Positions 50,083 to 60,605 of a DNA stretch of 64,000 nt are shown piece after piece. Below the pieces are notes generated by a model. It was not told where the DNA came from and did no database searches. It was given only the letters and a program-made list of their open reading frames with translations. The stretch lies in assembly GCF_029212575.1 (NCBI RefSeq), contig NZ_JARGPK010000056.1, positions 205,677 to 269,676 of the forward strand, given 5' to 3'. Within the stretch, counting starts at the first letter, position 1; the number at the start of each line of letters is the position of its first letter. This stretch comes from Antarcticimicrobium sp. (GTDB lineage Bacteria > Pseudomonadota > Alphaproteobacteria > Rhodobacterales > Rhodobacteraceae). A program made the translations under genes and the position numbers.

Positions 50083-50538
50083 ATGCGCAAGTTTCTCGTC
50101 GTGCTCGACGACAGCCGCGAATGTCTGAACGCCATGCGGTTCGCCGCCATGCGCGCCGCCCATACCGGCGGCGGCGTGGCCATCCTCTCGGTGATCCCGC
50201 CGGAGGAGTTCAACCACTGGATCGGCGTCGGCGAGGTGATGCGCGAAGAGGCCCGCGAACGCATCCACGCCCATTTCGAGGTTTTTGCCAAGTGGATGCG
50301 CGACAAGCAGGGCGTCGACCCCGAACTGGTGATCCGCGAGGGCGAGCCGGTTGAGGAGATCATCGAACAGGTCCGCCAGGATTCCGAGATCGGGATTCTG
50401 GTGCTGGGTGCCGGCACCGGGCGCAAGGGGCCCGGGCCGCTTGTTACCCAGATGACCAAGAGTTCGGGCAGCCTGCCAATCCCGATCACCATCGTGCCGG
50501 GCGACCTGAGCAAGGAAAAACTCGAGGCGATCACCTGA
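50083..50538 (+). CDS. Universal stress protein family
   Basis: MRKFLVVLDDSRECLNAMRFAAMRAAHTGGGVAILSVI; LGAGTGRKGPGPLV nucleotide-binding motif. Confidence 0.87.
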   Translation: MRKFLVVLDDSRECLNAMRFAAMRAAHTGGGVAILSVIPPEEFNHWIGVGEVMREEARERIHAHFEVFAKWMRDKQGVDPELVIREGEPVEEIIEQVRQDSEIGILVLGAGTGRKGPGPLVTQMTKSSGSLPIPITIVPGDLSKEKLEAIT

Positions 50539-50637
50539 CCGCAGGGGCGGCGCGGGCTGACTTAGAACCGTTCCAAACCTTGACGCCTCGCGGCTTCGGC
50601 CGCATATAGGGGACAACCCAGCAAAGGTGCATGTCAG

Positions 50638-51201
50638 ATGTTCATCCAGACCGAATCGACCCCGAACCCTGCAACCCTGAAATTCCTGCCCGGCCAGACC
50701 GTGCTGGAGGCCGGCACCGCCGATTTCGCCTCGGCCGAGGCGGCGGAGAAATCGCCGCTGGCCAGCCGCATCTTTGCCGTCAACGGCGTGACCGGCGTAT
50801 TCTTCGGCAATGATTTCGTCACCGTCACCAAGACCGACGATGTCGACTGGGATCACATCAAGCCGGCGATCCTGGGCGCGGTGATGGAGCATTACCAGTC
50901 CGGCGCCCCGGTGATGGAGGGTGCGGGCGACCCCGCCTCGGGCCATGCCGAGTTCAGCGGCGAGGATTCCGGGATCGTCGCCCAGATCAAGGAACTGCTG
51001 GACAGCCGCGTGCGCCCGGCCGTGGCGCAGGACGGTGGCGATATCACCTTTCATGGCTTTGAGCGTGGCGTCGTCTATCTGCACATGCAGGGTGCCTGCG
51101 CCGGATGCCCGTCTTCGACGCTGACCCTGAAGATGGGTATCGAGAACCTGCTGCGCCACTATATTCCCGAAGTGGTCGAGGTGCGCCCCGTCGCGGTCTG
51201 A
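50638..51201 (+). CDS. NifU family Fe-S biogenesis scaffold (NfuA-like)
   Basis: MFIQTESTPNPATLKFLPGQ; CAGCPSSTLTLKMGIENLL CxxC motif. Confidence 0.94.
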   Translation: MFIQTESTPNPATLKFLPGQTVLEAGTADFASAEAAEKSPLASRIFAVNGVTGVFFGNDFVTVTKTDDVDWDHIKPAILGAVMEHYQSGAPVMEGAGDPASGHAEFSGEDSGIVAQIKELLDSRVRPAVAQDGGDITFHGFERGVVYLHMQGACAGCPSSTLTLKMGIENLLRHYIPEVVEVRPVAV

Positions 51202-51221
51202 CCGACCGCCAGGCCACCCCG

Positions 51222-51872
51222 ATGGTGCAAGACCCCCTGATCCTGTCGTTCGACACCTCGGCCGCGCATTGCGCGGCCGCAGTGCTGTCCGGCGACCGCC
51301 TCCTTGCCGCGCGCGGCGAGGACATGGGCCGCGGCCAGGCCGAACGGCTGTTTCCCATGCTCGAAGAGCTGCTGGGTGAGGCCGGTATCACCTGGCGCGA
51401 CCTGACCGCCATCGGCGTCGGCGTCGGCCCCGGCAATTTCACCGGCATCCGCATCGCGGTCTCTGCCGCGCGCGGCCTTGCACTGGGGCTCGGCATACCG
51501 GCGGTGGGGGTCTCCAGTTTCGACGCGCTGCGCGAGGGGGCGGCGGGACCGGCTCTCACTGCCGTATCGGCGCCGCGCGGGGCGGTCTATCTCGATCCGC
51601 CGGACACTTCCCCGTTGGGGCCAGTGCAGCCTGACGCGCTTTCTTCCGGCATCGCGGGGAGCGGGCTGGACGTGATCGGCGCCGAGGCCGACACGCTGGC
51701 GCGGCTGACCGGCGGGCGCGCCCTGCCCCCCGCCTATCCGCTGGCCGAGGCCATCGCGCGCGCAGCCGCGCGCCAGGTCGGGCCGGAGGCGCCCCGGCCC
51801 AGGCCGCTCTACATCCGCCCCGCCGACGCCGCCCCTTCGCGCGAGGTGCCGCCGGTGCTGCTGGACGGATGA
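51222..51872 (+). CDS. tsaB: tRNA t6A biosynthesis protein TsaB
   Basis: ILSFDTSAAHCAAAVLSG; GVGVGPGNFTGIRIAVSAARGLALGLG. Confidence 0.93.
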   Translation: MVQDPLILSFDTSAAHCAAAVLSGDRLLAARGEDMGRGQAERLFPMLEELLGEAGITWRDLTAIGVGVGPGNFTGIRIAVSAARGLALGLGIPAVGVSSFDALREGAAGPALTAVSAPRGAVYLDPPDTSPLGPVQPDALSSGIAGSGLDVIGAEADTLARLTGGRALPPAYPLAEAIARAAARQVGPEAPRPRPLYIRPADAAPSREVPPVLLDG

Positions 51873-52315
51873 CCAACGCGCCGACGCCCGAGGCGATGGC
51901 CGCGACCCATGCCGCCGCCTTTGCCCCGTCCCGCCCCTGGCGGGCCGAGGAGTTCTCAGACCTGCTGGCCACGCCCGGCTGTTTCGCCACCGGCGACGCC
52001 GCCTGTTTCGCGCTGGTCCGGGCGATCGCGGGCGAGGCGGAACTGCTGACCATCGCCACCCACCCCGAGCACCGCCGCCAGGGGCGCGCCCGCGCCTGCA
52101 TGGGGGCATGGTTGGCCGAGGCCATGTCGCGCGGCGCGTCGCGGGCCTTTCTCGAGGTCGCCGCCGACAACCCTGCGGCACGGGCGCTCTACCGCGCGAT
52201 GGGGTTCGCCGAGACCGGCAGACGCCCCGGCTACTATCCGCGCCCGGGCCGGCCGGCGGTGGACGCGGTGATCATGTCCTGCGCGTTGCCCCAGGGTCAG
52301 CGCACCGAAACTTGA
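51869..52315 (+). CDS. GNAT acetyltransferase (RimI-like)
   Basis: TIATHPEHRRQGRARACMGAWL; EVAADNPAARALYRAMGFAETGRRPGYY; coupled to tsaB. Confidence 0.9.
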   Translation: MTNAPTPEAMAATHAAAFAPSRPWRAEEFSDLLATPGCFATGDAACFALVRAIAGEAELLTIATHPEHRRQGRARACMGAWLAEAMSRGASRAFLEVAADNPAARALYRAMGFAETGRRPGYYPRPGRPAVDAVIMSCALPQGQRTET

Positions 52316-52322
52316 ACCAATT

Positions 52323-52341
52323 GGTCAAATGCGGCTTGACC
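52323..52341. promoter_or_regulatory. Candidate operator inverted repeat GGTCAA-N7-TTGACC overlapping a -35-like TTGACC upstream of BMP gene
   Basis: Perfect 6-bp arms; TTGACC (52336-52341) 18 nt from CTAAAT (52360-52365). Confidence 0.5.
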
Positions 52342-52454
52342 GGCCATGCCTGCTGCGGCCTAAATTGGCAGATCACGCCACTCGGTACGCGCGTTATCGT
52401 CCAACCGGACCTGCGGCGTTCCGCAACCAGAACAAATAAACCGGGAGTATAACG

Positions 52455-53453
52455 ATGACCCTTATGAAATCCCTGATGGGGGCCGCCGCCGCGATCGCCC
52501 TGAGCACGGGCGCCGCACTTGCCGAACCGGCGCTGATCTTTGATCTGGGCGGCAAGTTCGACAAGAGCTTCAACGAGGCCGCCTTCAACGGGGCACAGCG
52601 TTGGGCCGACGAGACCGGCGGCAGCTTCCGCGAGATCGAACTGCAATCCGAGGCCCAGCGCGAACAGGCGCTGCGCCGTTTCGCCGAGGCCGGCGCCAAC
52701 CCGATCATCACCATGGGCTTTGCCATGGCCGATCCGCTCAGCAGCGTCGCCCCCGACTATCCCGACACCAAGTTCGTGGTGGTCGACGTGACCTGGATCG
52801 AGGGCGACAACATCCGCCAGATCGGCTTTGCCGAGCATGAGGGCTCCTACCTGGTCGGCATGCTGGCCGCGATGGCTTCCAAGTCCGGCACCGTCGGCTT
52901 TGTCGGCGGCATGGACGTGCCGCTGATCCGCCACTTCGGTTGCGGCTATGCCCAGGGCGTCAAGGCGGTCAACCCGGACGCCAAGATCATCGCCAACATG
53001 ACCGGCACCACCCCCGCCGCCTGGAACGACCCGGTCAAGGGGTCGGAGCTGACCAAGGCGCAGATCAGCCAGGGCGCCGACGTGGTCTATGCCGCCGCCG
53101 GCGGCACCGGCGTGGGCGTGCTGCAGACCGCCGCCGACGAGGGCATCCTGTCGATCGGCGTGGACAGCAACCAGAACCACCTGCACCCGGGCAAGGTGCT
53201 CACCTCGATGCTGAAACGCGTCGACGTGGCGGTCTATGACGCGATGAAAGCCGGCGGCGACGTGGAAACCGGCGTCTTCGTTCTGGGCCTGGCCGAGGAC
53301 GGCGTCGGCTATGCACTGGATGACAACAACGCCGCCCTGATCAGCCCGGAGATGAAGGCCGCCGTGGACGCGGCGCGCGAACAGATCATCGCCGGCGATC
53401 TGAAGGTCACCAGCTACTACGAAAACGACAGCTGCCCGGTTCTGGACTTCTGA
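52455..53453 (+). CDS. BMP family ABC transporter substrate-binding protein
   Basis: Signal peptide; LIFDLGGKFDKSFNEAAFNGAQRWADE; GMDVPLIRHFGCGYAQGVKAVNPDAKI. Confidence 0.93.
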   Translation: MTLMKSLMGAAAAIALSTGAALAEPALIFDLGGKFDKSFNEAAFNGAQRWADETGGSFREIELQSEAQREQALRRFAEAGANPIITMGFAMADPLSSVAPDYPDTKFVVVDVTWIEGDNIRQIGFAEHEGSYLVGMLAAMASKSGTVGFVGGMDVPLIRHFGCGYAQGVKAVNPDAKIIANMTGTTPAAWNDPVKGSELTKAQISQGADVVYAAAGGTGVGVLQTAADEGILSIGVDSNQNHLHPGKVLTSMLKRVDVAVYDAMKAGGDVETGVFVLGLAEDGVGYALDDNNAALISPEMKAAVDAAREQIIAGDLKVTSYYENDSCPVLDF

Positions 53454-53476
53454 TCCGGTCCCGGAGCAAGGTTGAA

Positions 53477-53512
53477 CGGGCCGTGCGGATCGCACTGCAC
53501 GGCCCGCGTTTT
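53477..53512 (+). terminator. Intra-operon terminator-like hairpin between BMP gene and ATPase gene
   Basis: CGGGCCGTGC-N10-GCACGGCCCG followed by CGTTTT. Confidence 0.7.
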
Positions 53513-53526
53513 CAGGTGGGGGCCAT

Positions 53527-55065
<1,539 letters not shown>

Positions 55066-55105
55066 TGCGGCCCCGGTCCGGCGCGCCAATCGAAGAGGTC
55101 CGTTG

Positions 55106-56203
55106 ATGGACAAGATGCCAAAGTGGGCCGACGTGGTCCTGATCCCGCTGATCAGTCTGATCCTTGCCGCCGCGCTTTCGGCGCTGGTCATCCTCGCCAT
55201 CGGCGAGGATCCGGTTGCGGCGGTCAAGCTGATGGTCAACGGCGCGCTCGGCTCGACCTACGGCTGGGGCTACACGCTCTATTACGCCACCAACTTCATG
55301 TTCACCGGGCTGGCGGTGGCCGTCGCCTTTCACGCCCGGATGTTCAACATCGGCGGCGAGGGGCAGGCGATGCTGGGCGGGCTCGGCGTGGCGTTGATGT
55401 GCCTCTACATCCCCTGGCCGCACTGGTCGCTGGCGCTGATCGGGGCCACCGGGCTGGCCGCACTCTTCGGCGCGGCCTGGGCGGCGATCCCGGCCTGGCT
55501 GCAGGCCAAGCGCGGCAGCCATATCGTGATCACCACGATCATGTTCAACTTCATCGCCGCGGCGGTGCTGAACTATGTGCTGGTCAACCTGATGCGGCCA
55601 AAGGGCTCGATGGACCCGGCCACAGCGCGCTTTCCCGGGGCGGTGCACCTGCCCACCCTGCACGAGTTGCTGGCGCCGATCGGACTCAATTTCTCCAAGG
55701 CGGCCCCGGCCAATGTCAGCCTGCTGGTCGCCGTCGCCGCCTGCATCCTCGTCTGGCTGCTGATCTGGCGCACAAGGCTGGGGTACGAGATCCGCGCCTA
55801 TGGCCATTCCGAGACCGGCGCGCTCTATGCCGGCATCTCGCCGGTGCGGATCACCATGATCGCGATGCTGATCTCGGGCGGGCTTGCGGGCATGATGGCG
55901 ATCAACAACGTGATGGGCGAGGCCGAGCGCCTGGTGCTGAACGCGACCGAAGGGGCGGGCTTCATCGGTATCGCGGTGGCGCTGATGGGGCGCAGCCACC
56001 CGTTCGGCGTGTTCCTCGCCGCGATCCTGTTCGGGTTCCTCTACCAGGGCGGCGCCGAACTGGCGCTCTGGACAACGATCCCGCGCGAGCTGATCGTGGT
56101 GATCCAGGCGCTGGTGATCCTGTTCACAGGGGCGCTCGACAACATGGTGCGGATGCCGCTGGAAAAACTGTTCCTGGCCCTGCGCAAGGAGAAACAAGCA
56201 TGA
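55106..56203 (+). CDS. ABC transporter permease (nucleoside-type)
   Basis: Polytopic; NIGGEGQAMLGGLGVAL; follows ATPase gene. Confidence 0.92.
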   Translation: MDKMPKWADVVLIPLISLILAAALSALVILAIGEDPVAAVKLMVNGALGSTYGWGYTLYYATNFMFTGLAVAVAFHARMFNIGGEGQAMLGGLGVALMCLYIPWPHWSLALIGATGLAALFGAAWAAIPAWLQAKRGSHIVITTIMFNFIAAAVLNYVLVNLMRPKGSMDPATARFPGAVHLPTLHELLAPIGLNFSKAAPANVSLLVAVAACILVWLLIWRTRLGYEIRAYGHSETGALYAGISPVRITMIAMLISGGLAGMMAINNVMGEAERLVLNATEGAGFIGIAVALMGRSHPFGVFLAAILFGFLYQGGAELALWTTIPRELIVVIQALVILFTGALDNMVRMPLEKLFLALRKEKQA

Positions 56204-56820
56204 GCGACCATCTGGCCAGCCTGGCCCTGGCGCTGGGGATCTTCTCGCTGGGGTTCATCAGCATCGGGCCCAATATCCTCGCCATTATCGGCACCTCGAT
56301 GGAGCGCGGACGGGCGCAAGGCAAACGGCTGGCGATGGGGGTAGCGGTCGGATCGGGGCTCTGGGCGACGCTGACGGTGGGGGGGCTGACCGCGCTGATC
56401 ACCGCCTATGCCGAGGCGGTGACGGTGCTGAAGGTCTTCGGCGCCGGCTACCTGCTGTGGCTGGCGTATAAGGCATTCCGCTCGGCGGCGAGGCCCGAGG
56501 GCGATATCGCGGCGCGCGCAGCCCGGGGCGGGAACCTATTTCTGCGCGGACTGACCGTGCAGATGACAAACCCCAAGGCGGCGCTGCAGTGGATCGCCAT
56601 CGTTGGCATCGGGCTGGGGCCGGAGGCGCCGCTCTGGACCGGGCTGGCGCTGATCGCGATTGCCACCTCGCTGTCGTTGGCGGGCCACCTTGCCTATGCG
56701 GTCACCTTTTCGACCCAGCCTGTCATCGTCTTCTACCGCCGCGCCCGGCGCTGGATCGACGCGGGCCTGGGCCTGTTTTTCACTTTCGCGGCGTTCAAGC
56801 TGGCCACGTTCGAGAGGTAG
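56200..56820 (+). CDS. LysE family translocator
   Basis: ISIGPNILAIIGTSMERGRAQGKRLAMGVAVGSGLWATLTVGGL; FLRGLTVQMTNPKAALQWIAI; overlaps upstream permease by 4 nt. Confidence 0.92.
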   Translation: MSDHLASLALALGIFSLGFISIGPNILAIIGTSMERGRAQGKRLAMGVAVGSGLWATLTVGGLTALITAYAEAVTVLKVFGAGYLLWLAYKAFRSAARPEGDIAARAARGGNLFLRGLTVQMTNPKAALQWIAIVGIGLGPEAPLWTGLALIAIATSLSLAGHLAYAVTFSTQPVIVFYRRARRWIDAGLGLFFTFAAFKLATFER

Positions 56821-57831
56821 ATGATGGAATTCCTGACCCTCATCCAGGTGTTCGACAGCACCATTCGCCTCTCGACGCCGCTGCTGCTGGCCTGCCTGGC
56901 CGGGCTGTTCTCGGAGCGCGCCGGGATCTTCGACATCGGGCTCGAGGGCAAGATGCTGATGGCGGCCTTCTTCTCGGCCGCCGTGGCCTCCCTCACCGGG
57001 TCGGTCTGGCTCGGGCTGCTTGCGGGCATCGCCGCGTCCATGGTGCTGGCCGGGCTGCACGGGTTGGCCTCGATCACCTTTCGCGGCAACCAGCTGATTT
57101 CCGGCGTCGCCATCAACTTCCTCGCCGCCGGGATGACGGTGCTGATCGCCCAGGACTGGTTCAAACAGGGCGGGCGCACGCCGTCGCTGTTCGGGCAGGG
57201 CCGGTTTCCGGGGCTGGAGTTTCCCGGCGCCATCGGCCCCGCAGATGCCGAGGCCACCGGCCGTCCGGTCTCGGACCTGATCGCCGAGACCAATGTCGTG
57301 CTCCAGGTCTATTCCGACCTGATCTCGGGGCATTCGATCCTGGTCTACCTGGCCTTTCTCGCGGTGCCCGCCACCTGGTGGGTGCTGTTCCGCACCCGCT
57401 TCGGCCTGCGCCTGCGCGCGGTGGGCGAGAACCCGGCGGCGGTGGATACCTCGGGCGTCTCGGTGGTCGGGCTGCGCTATGCGGCGGTGGCGATCTGCGG
57501 ATTGCTCTGCGGCATCGCCGGGGCCTATCTGGCCACCGCGCTGCAGGCCGGGTTCGTCAAGGACATGACCGCCGGGCGCGGCTTCATCGCGCTGGCGGCG
57601 CTGATCTTTGCCAAGTGGCGGCCCTGGCACGCGATGTGGGCCTGCCTGCTGTTCGGCTTCCTGCAGGCGGTGGCGCTGCGCTATCAGAACATCGACATCG
57701 GCGGCGTGGTGATCCCGGTGCAGGTTATGGACGCCCTGCCCTATATCCTCACCGTCGTCATTCTCGCCGGTTTCGTCGGCAAGGCAATCCCGCCACGCGC
57801 GGGCGGGGAACCTTATGTGAAGGAACGATGA
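56821..57831 (+). CDS. ABC transporter permease (nucleoside-type)
   Basis: LIQVFDSTIRLSTPLLLACLAGLFSERAGIFDIGLEGKMLMAAF. Confidence 0.93.
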   Translation: MMEFLTLIQVFDSTIRLSTPLLLACLAGLFSERAGIFDIGLEGKMLMAAFFSAAVASLTGSVWLGLLAGIAASMVLAGLHGLASITFRGNQLISGVAINFLAAGMTVLIAQDWFKQGGRTPSLFGQGRFPGLEFPGAIGPADAEATGRPVSDLIAETNVVLQVYSDLISGHSILVYLAFLAVPATWWVLFRTRFGLRLRAVGENPAAVDTSGVSVVGLRYAAVAICGLLCGIAGAYLATALQAGFVKDMTAGRGFIALAALIFAKWRPWHAMWACLLFGFLQAVALRYQNIDIGGVVIPVQVMDALPYILTVVILAGFVGKAIPPRAGGEPYVKER

Positions 57832-57893
57832 TTCCTGCCGCGTGCGGCGGCTTGGCGGATTGACCTCGCGTCGCCCGGGGCCTAACTGAGGTC

Positions 57894-58817
57894 ATGCACA
57901 CCTACCTGCCGATCGCCGAAGTCTCCGTGAACGCATTCATGCTACTGGGATTGGGTGCGCTGGTGGGCATTCTTTCCGGCATGTTCGGGGTCGGCGGCGG
58001 GTTTCTGATCACGCCGTTGCTGTTCTTCGTCGGCGTGCCCCCTGCGGTGGCCGTGGCAACCGGCGCCAACCAGATCGTCGCCTCGTCCTTCTCGGCCGTT
58101 CTGGCACATTTCAGGCGCCGGACCGTTGATTTGTCGATGGGGTCGGTCCTGCTGGCCGGCGGGCTGGTCGGCTCGGGGCTGGGCGTTTTCGTGTTCAACT
58201 ACCTCAAGAGCCTCGGCCAGGTCGATCTGCTGGTGCAGCTGTGCTACGTGATCTTCCTCGGCCTCGTCGGCGCGTTGATGTTCGCCGAAAGCCTGAACGC
58301 CCTGCGCAAGGCCCGCAATCCCGGCCCCGCCCCCAAACGCACGCGCCGCCCGCGCACCGCGTTTGACGCGCTGCCGTTCAAGATGCGCTTTCGCACCTCG
58401 GGCCTCTACATGTCGGTGATCCCGCCGCTGCTGGTCGGGCTGGCGGTCGGGGTGCTGTCGGCGGTGATGGGTGTCGGCGGCGGCTTCATCATGGTGCCGG
58501 CGATGATCTACCTGCTTGGCATGCCGACCAAGGTGGTGGTCGGAACCTCGCTGTTCCAGATCATCTTCGTCACCGCCTTCACCACCATGCTGCACGCCAC
58601 CACCAACCAGACGGTGGATATCGTGCTGGCCGTCTACCTGATCCTGGGCGGGGTGTTGGGGGCGCAGATCGGCACCCAGATCGGGCTGCGGATGAAGGCC
58701 GAGCAGCTGCGTGTGCTGCTGGCCGGGCTGGTGCTGGCGGTCTGCAGCAAGATCGCACTGGACCTGCTGATCCAGCCGACCGAACTCTTCGCCCTGTCCG
58801 AACCGGGGCGGCATTGA
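57894..58817 (+). CDS. Sulfite exporter TauE/SafE family protein (copy 1)
   Basis: GILSGMFGVGGGFLITPLLFFVGVPPAVAVATGANQIVASSF; second half GVLSAVMGVGGGFIMVPAMIYLLGMPTKVVVGTSLFQ. Confidence 0.93.
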   Translation: MHTYLPIAEVSVNAFMLLGLGALVGILSGMFGVGGGFLITPLLFFVGVPPAVAVATGANQIVASSFSAVLAHFRRRTVDLSMGSVLLAGGLVGSGLGVFVFNYLKSLGQVDLLVQLCYVIFLGLVGALMFAESLNALRKARNPGPAPKRTRRPRTAFDALPFKMRFRTSGLYMSVIPPLLVGLAVGVLSAVMGVGGGFIMVPAMIYLLGMPTKVVVGTSLFQIIFVTAFTTMLHATTNQTVDIVLAVYLILGGVLGAQIGTQIGLRMKAEQLRVLLAGLVLAVCSKIALDLLIQPTELFALSEPGRH

Positions 58818-58904
58818 GCCCCCCGCGCCACTCTCCTGACCCACCCGCCATGTCCCGGCGGTTTTCGGCTTTGATCGCGTCAGAAACCGGAGTTAGATAA
58901 TCTC

Positions 58905-59828
58905 ATGCAGATTTACCTTCCAGTCGCCGAAGCTTCGGTCAGCGCCTTCGTTCTTCTCGGACTTGGCGGATTGGTGGGCATACTCTCGGGCATGTTCGGG
59001 GTCGGCGGCGGGTTTCTGATGACGCCGCTGCTCTTTTTCATCGGCATCCCCCCCGCCGTGGCGGTGGCGACCGAGGCCAACCAGATCGTCGCCTCGTCCT
59101 TTTCCGGCGTTCTGGCGCATTTCCGACGGCGAACGGTCGACATAAAGATGGGCCTGGTGCTCCAGGTCGGCGGGCTGATCGGCGCGGCGCTCGGGGTATT
59201 GGTGTTCAACTACCTCAAGAGCCTGGGCCAGGTCGATCTGCTGGTACGGCTGTGCTACGTGGTGTTCCTCGGCGTCGTCGGCGGGCTGATGTTCATGGAA
59301 AGCCTGCAGGCCCTGCGCAAGGCCCGCAGGGCGGGCGGCGGCCCGGCGCCGAAGCGGCGCCAGCGCACCTGGATCCATTCGCTGCCGTTCAAGATGCGGT
59401 TTCGCACCTCGGGCCTCTATATCTCGGTGATTCCGCCGATCTGCGTCGGCATCCTGGTGGGCATCCTGGCCGCGATCATGGGCGTCGGCGGCGGCTTCAT
59501 CATGGTGCCGGCGATGATCTACATCCTCGGCATGCCGACCAAGGTGGTGGTCGGAACCTCGCTGTTCCAGATCATCCTGGTCACCGCCTTCACCACCATG
59601 CTGCATGCCACCACCAACTACACCGTCGATATCGTGCTGGCGGTGCTGCTGTTGGTGGGCGGCGTCATCGGCGCCCAGATCGGCACCCAGATCGGGCTGC
59701 GGCTCAAGGCCGAGCAGCTGCGCATCCTGCTGGCGCTGATGGTGCTGGTTGTCTGCGGCAAGCTGGCCGCAGACCTGCTGCTGCAACCCTCCGAGCTCTA
59801 TTCGCTCGGCCCCGCAGTGGGGCATTGA
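58905..59828 (+). CDS. Sulfite exporter TauE/SafE family protein (copy 2)
   Basis: Same length (307 aa) and collinear with copy 1 at 1011-bp offset. Confidence 0.93.
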   Translation: MQIYLPVAEASVSAFVLLGLGGLVGILSGMFGVGGGFLMTPLLFFIGIPPAVAVATEANQIVASSFSGVLAHFRRRTVDIKMGLVLQVGGLIGAALGVLVFNYLKSLGQVDLLVRLCYVVFLGVVGGLMFMESLQALRKARRAGGGPAPKRRQRTWIHSLPFKMRFRTSGLYISVIPPICVGILVGILAAIMGVGGGFIMVPAMIYILGMPTKVVVGTSLFQIILVTAFTTMLHATTNYTVDIVLAVLLLVGGVIGAQIGTQIGLRLKAEQLRILLALMVLVVCGKLAADLLLQPSELYSLGPAVGH

Positions 59829-59831
59829 GCG

Positions 59832-60596
59832 ATGCGCATCCTCGCCCTCCTCTTCGCCCTGCTGACGCCACTGGCCGCCCTTGCCACCGGCGAGGAGGTC
59901 GTGCTCGGCCTGTCCAGCGACCGGGTCTCGATCACCACCAGCTTCGACGGCTCGGAGATCCTGATCTTCGGCGCGGTCAAGCGCGAAACCCCGATCCCCG
60001 AGGATCCGCTGGAGATCATCATCACCGTCGCCGGCCCCTCGCACCCGGTGACGGTCCGACGCAAGGCCAACCGGTTCGGCATCTGGGTCAATGCCGAGGC
60101 GGTCGAAGTCGATGCCGCCCCGTCGTTCTACGCGGTGGCCACCACCAGCGCCTGGAAGGACGTTCTGACCGATACCGAGGACCTGCGCCACAAGATCAGC
60201 ATCGGCCGGGCGATCCGGTCGGTCGGCGCCCCGATGGAGATCCGCGATGCCCCCCACTTCACCGAGGCGCTGATCCGCATCCGCCGCAATGCCGATCTCT
60301 ACCAGATGCTCGAGGGCAAGGTGGCGCTGGACGAACAGACCCTGTTCCGCACCGCCATCGAGATGCCCGCCGACCTGACCGAGGGCGCATATGCGACGCG
60401 CATCTTTCTCACCCGACACGGCAAGATCATCAACCAGTACGAAACCACCATCGACGTGCGCAAGGTCGGACTGGAACGCTTGCTGTTCGTCATGTCGCGG
60501 CAGCAGCCGGTGCTTTACGGGCTAATGTCTCTGGCCATAGCCATCATCGCCGGCTGGGGCGCCTCGGCGATCTTCACCATGCTCAGGAACCGCTGA
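59832..60596 (+). CDS. TIGR02186-type membrane protein
   Basis: VVLGLSSDRVSITTSFDGSEILIFGAVKRETP...; C-terminal TM; directly downstream of TauE/SafE gene. Confidence 0.82.
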   Translation: MRILALLFALLTPLAALATGEEVVLGLSSDRVSITTSFDGSEILIFGAVKRETPIPEDPLEIIITVAGPSHPVTVRRKANRFGIWVNAEAVEVDAAPSFYAVATTSAWKDVLTDTEDLRHKISIGRAIRSVGAPMEIRDAPHFTEALIRIRRNADLYQMLEGKVALDEQTLFRTAIEMPADLTEGAYATRIFLTRHGKIINQYETTIDVRKVGLERLLFVMSRQQPVLYGLMSLAIAIIAGWGASAIFTMLRNR

Positions 60597-60605
60597 GCAC
60601 GGGCG

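Noticed and set aside
58893-60419. 508-aa His/Asp-rich minus ORF opposite the TauE/SafE and TIGR02186 genes
   Set aside because: Apparent internal repeats merely mirror the duplicated sense genes; antisense artefact.
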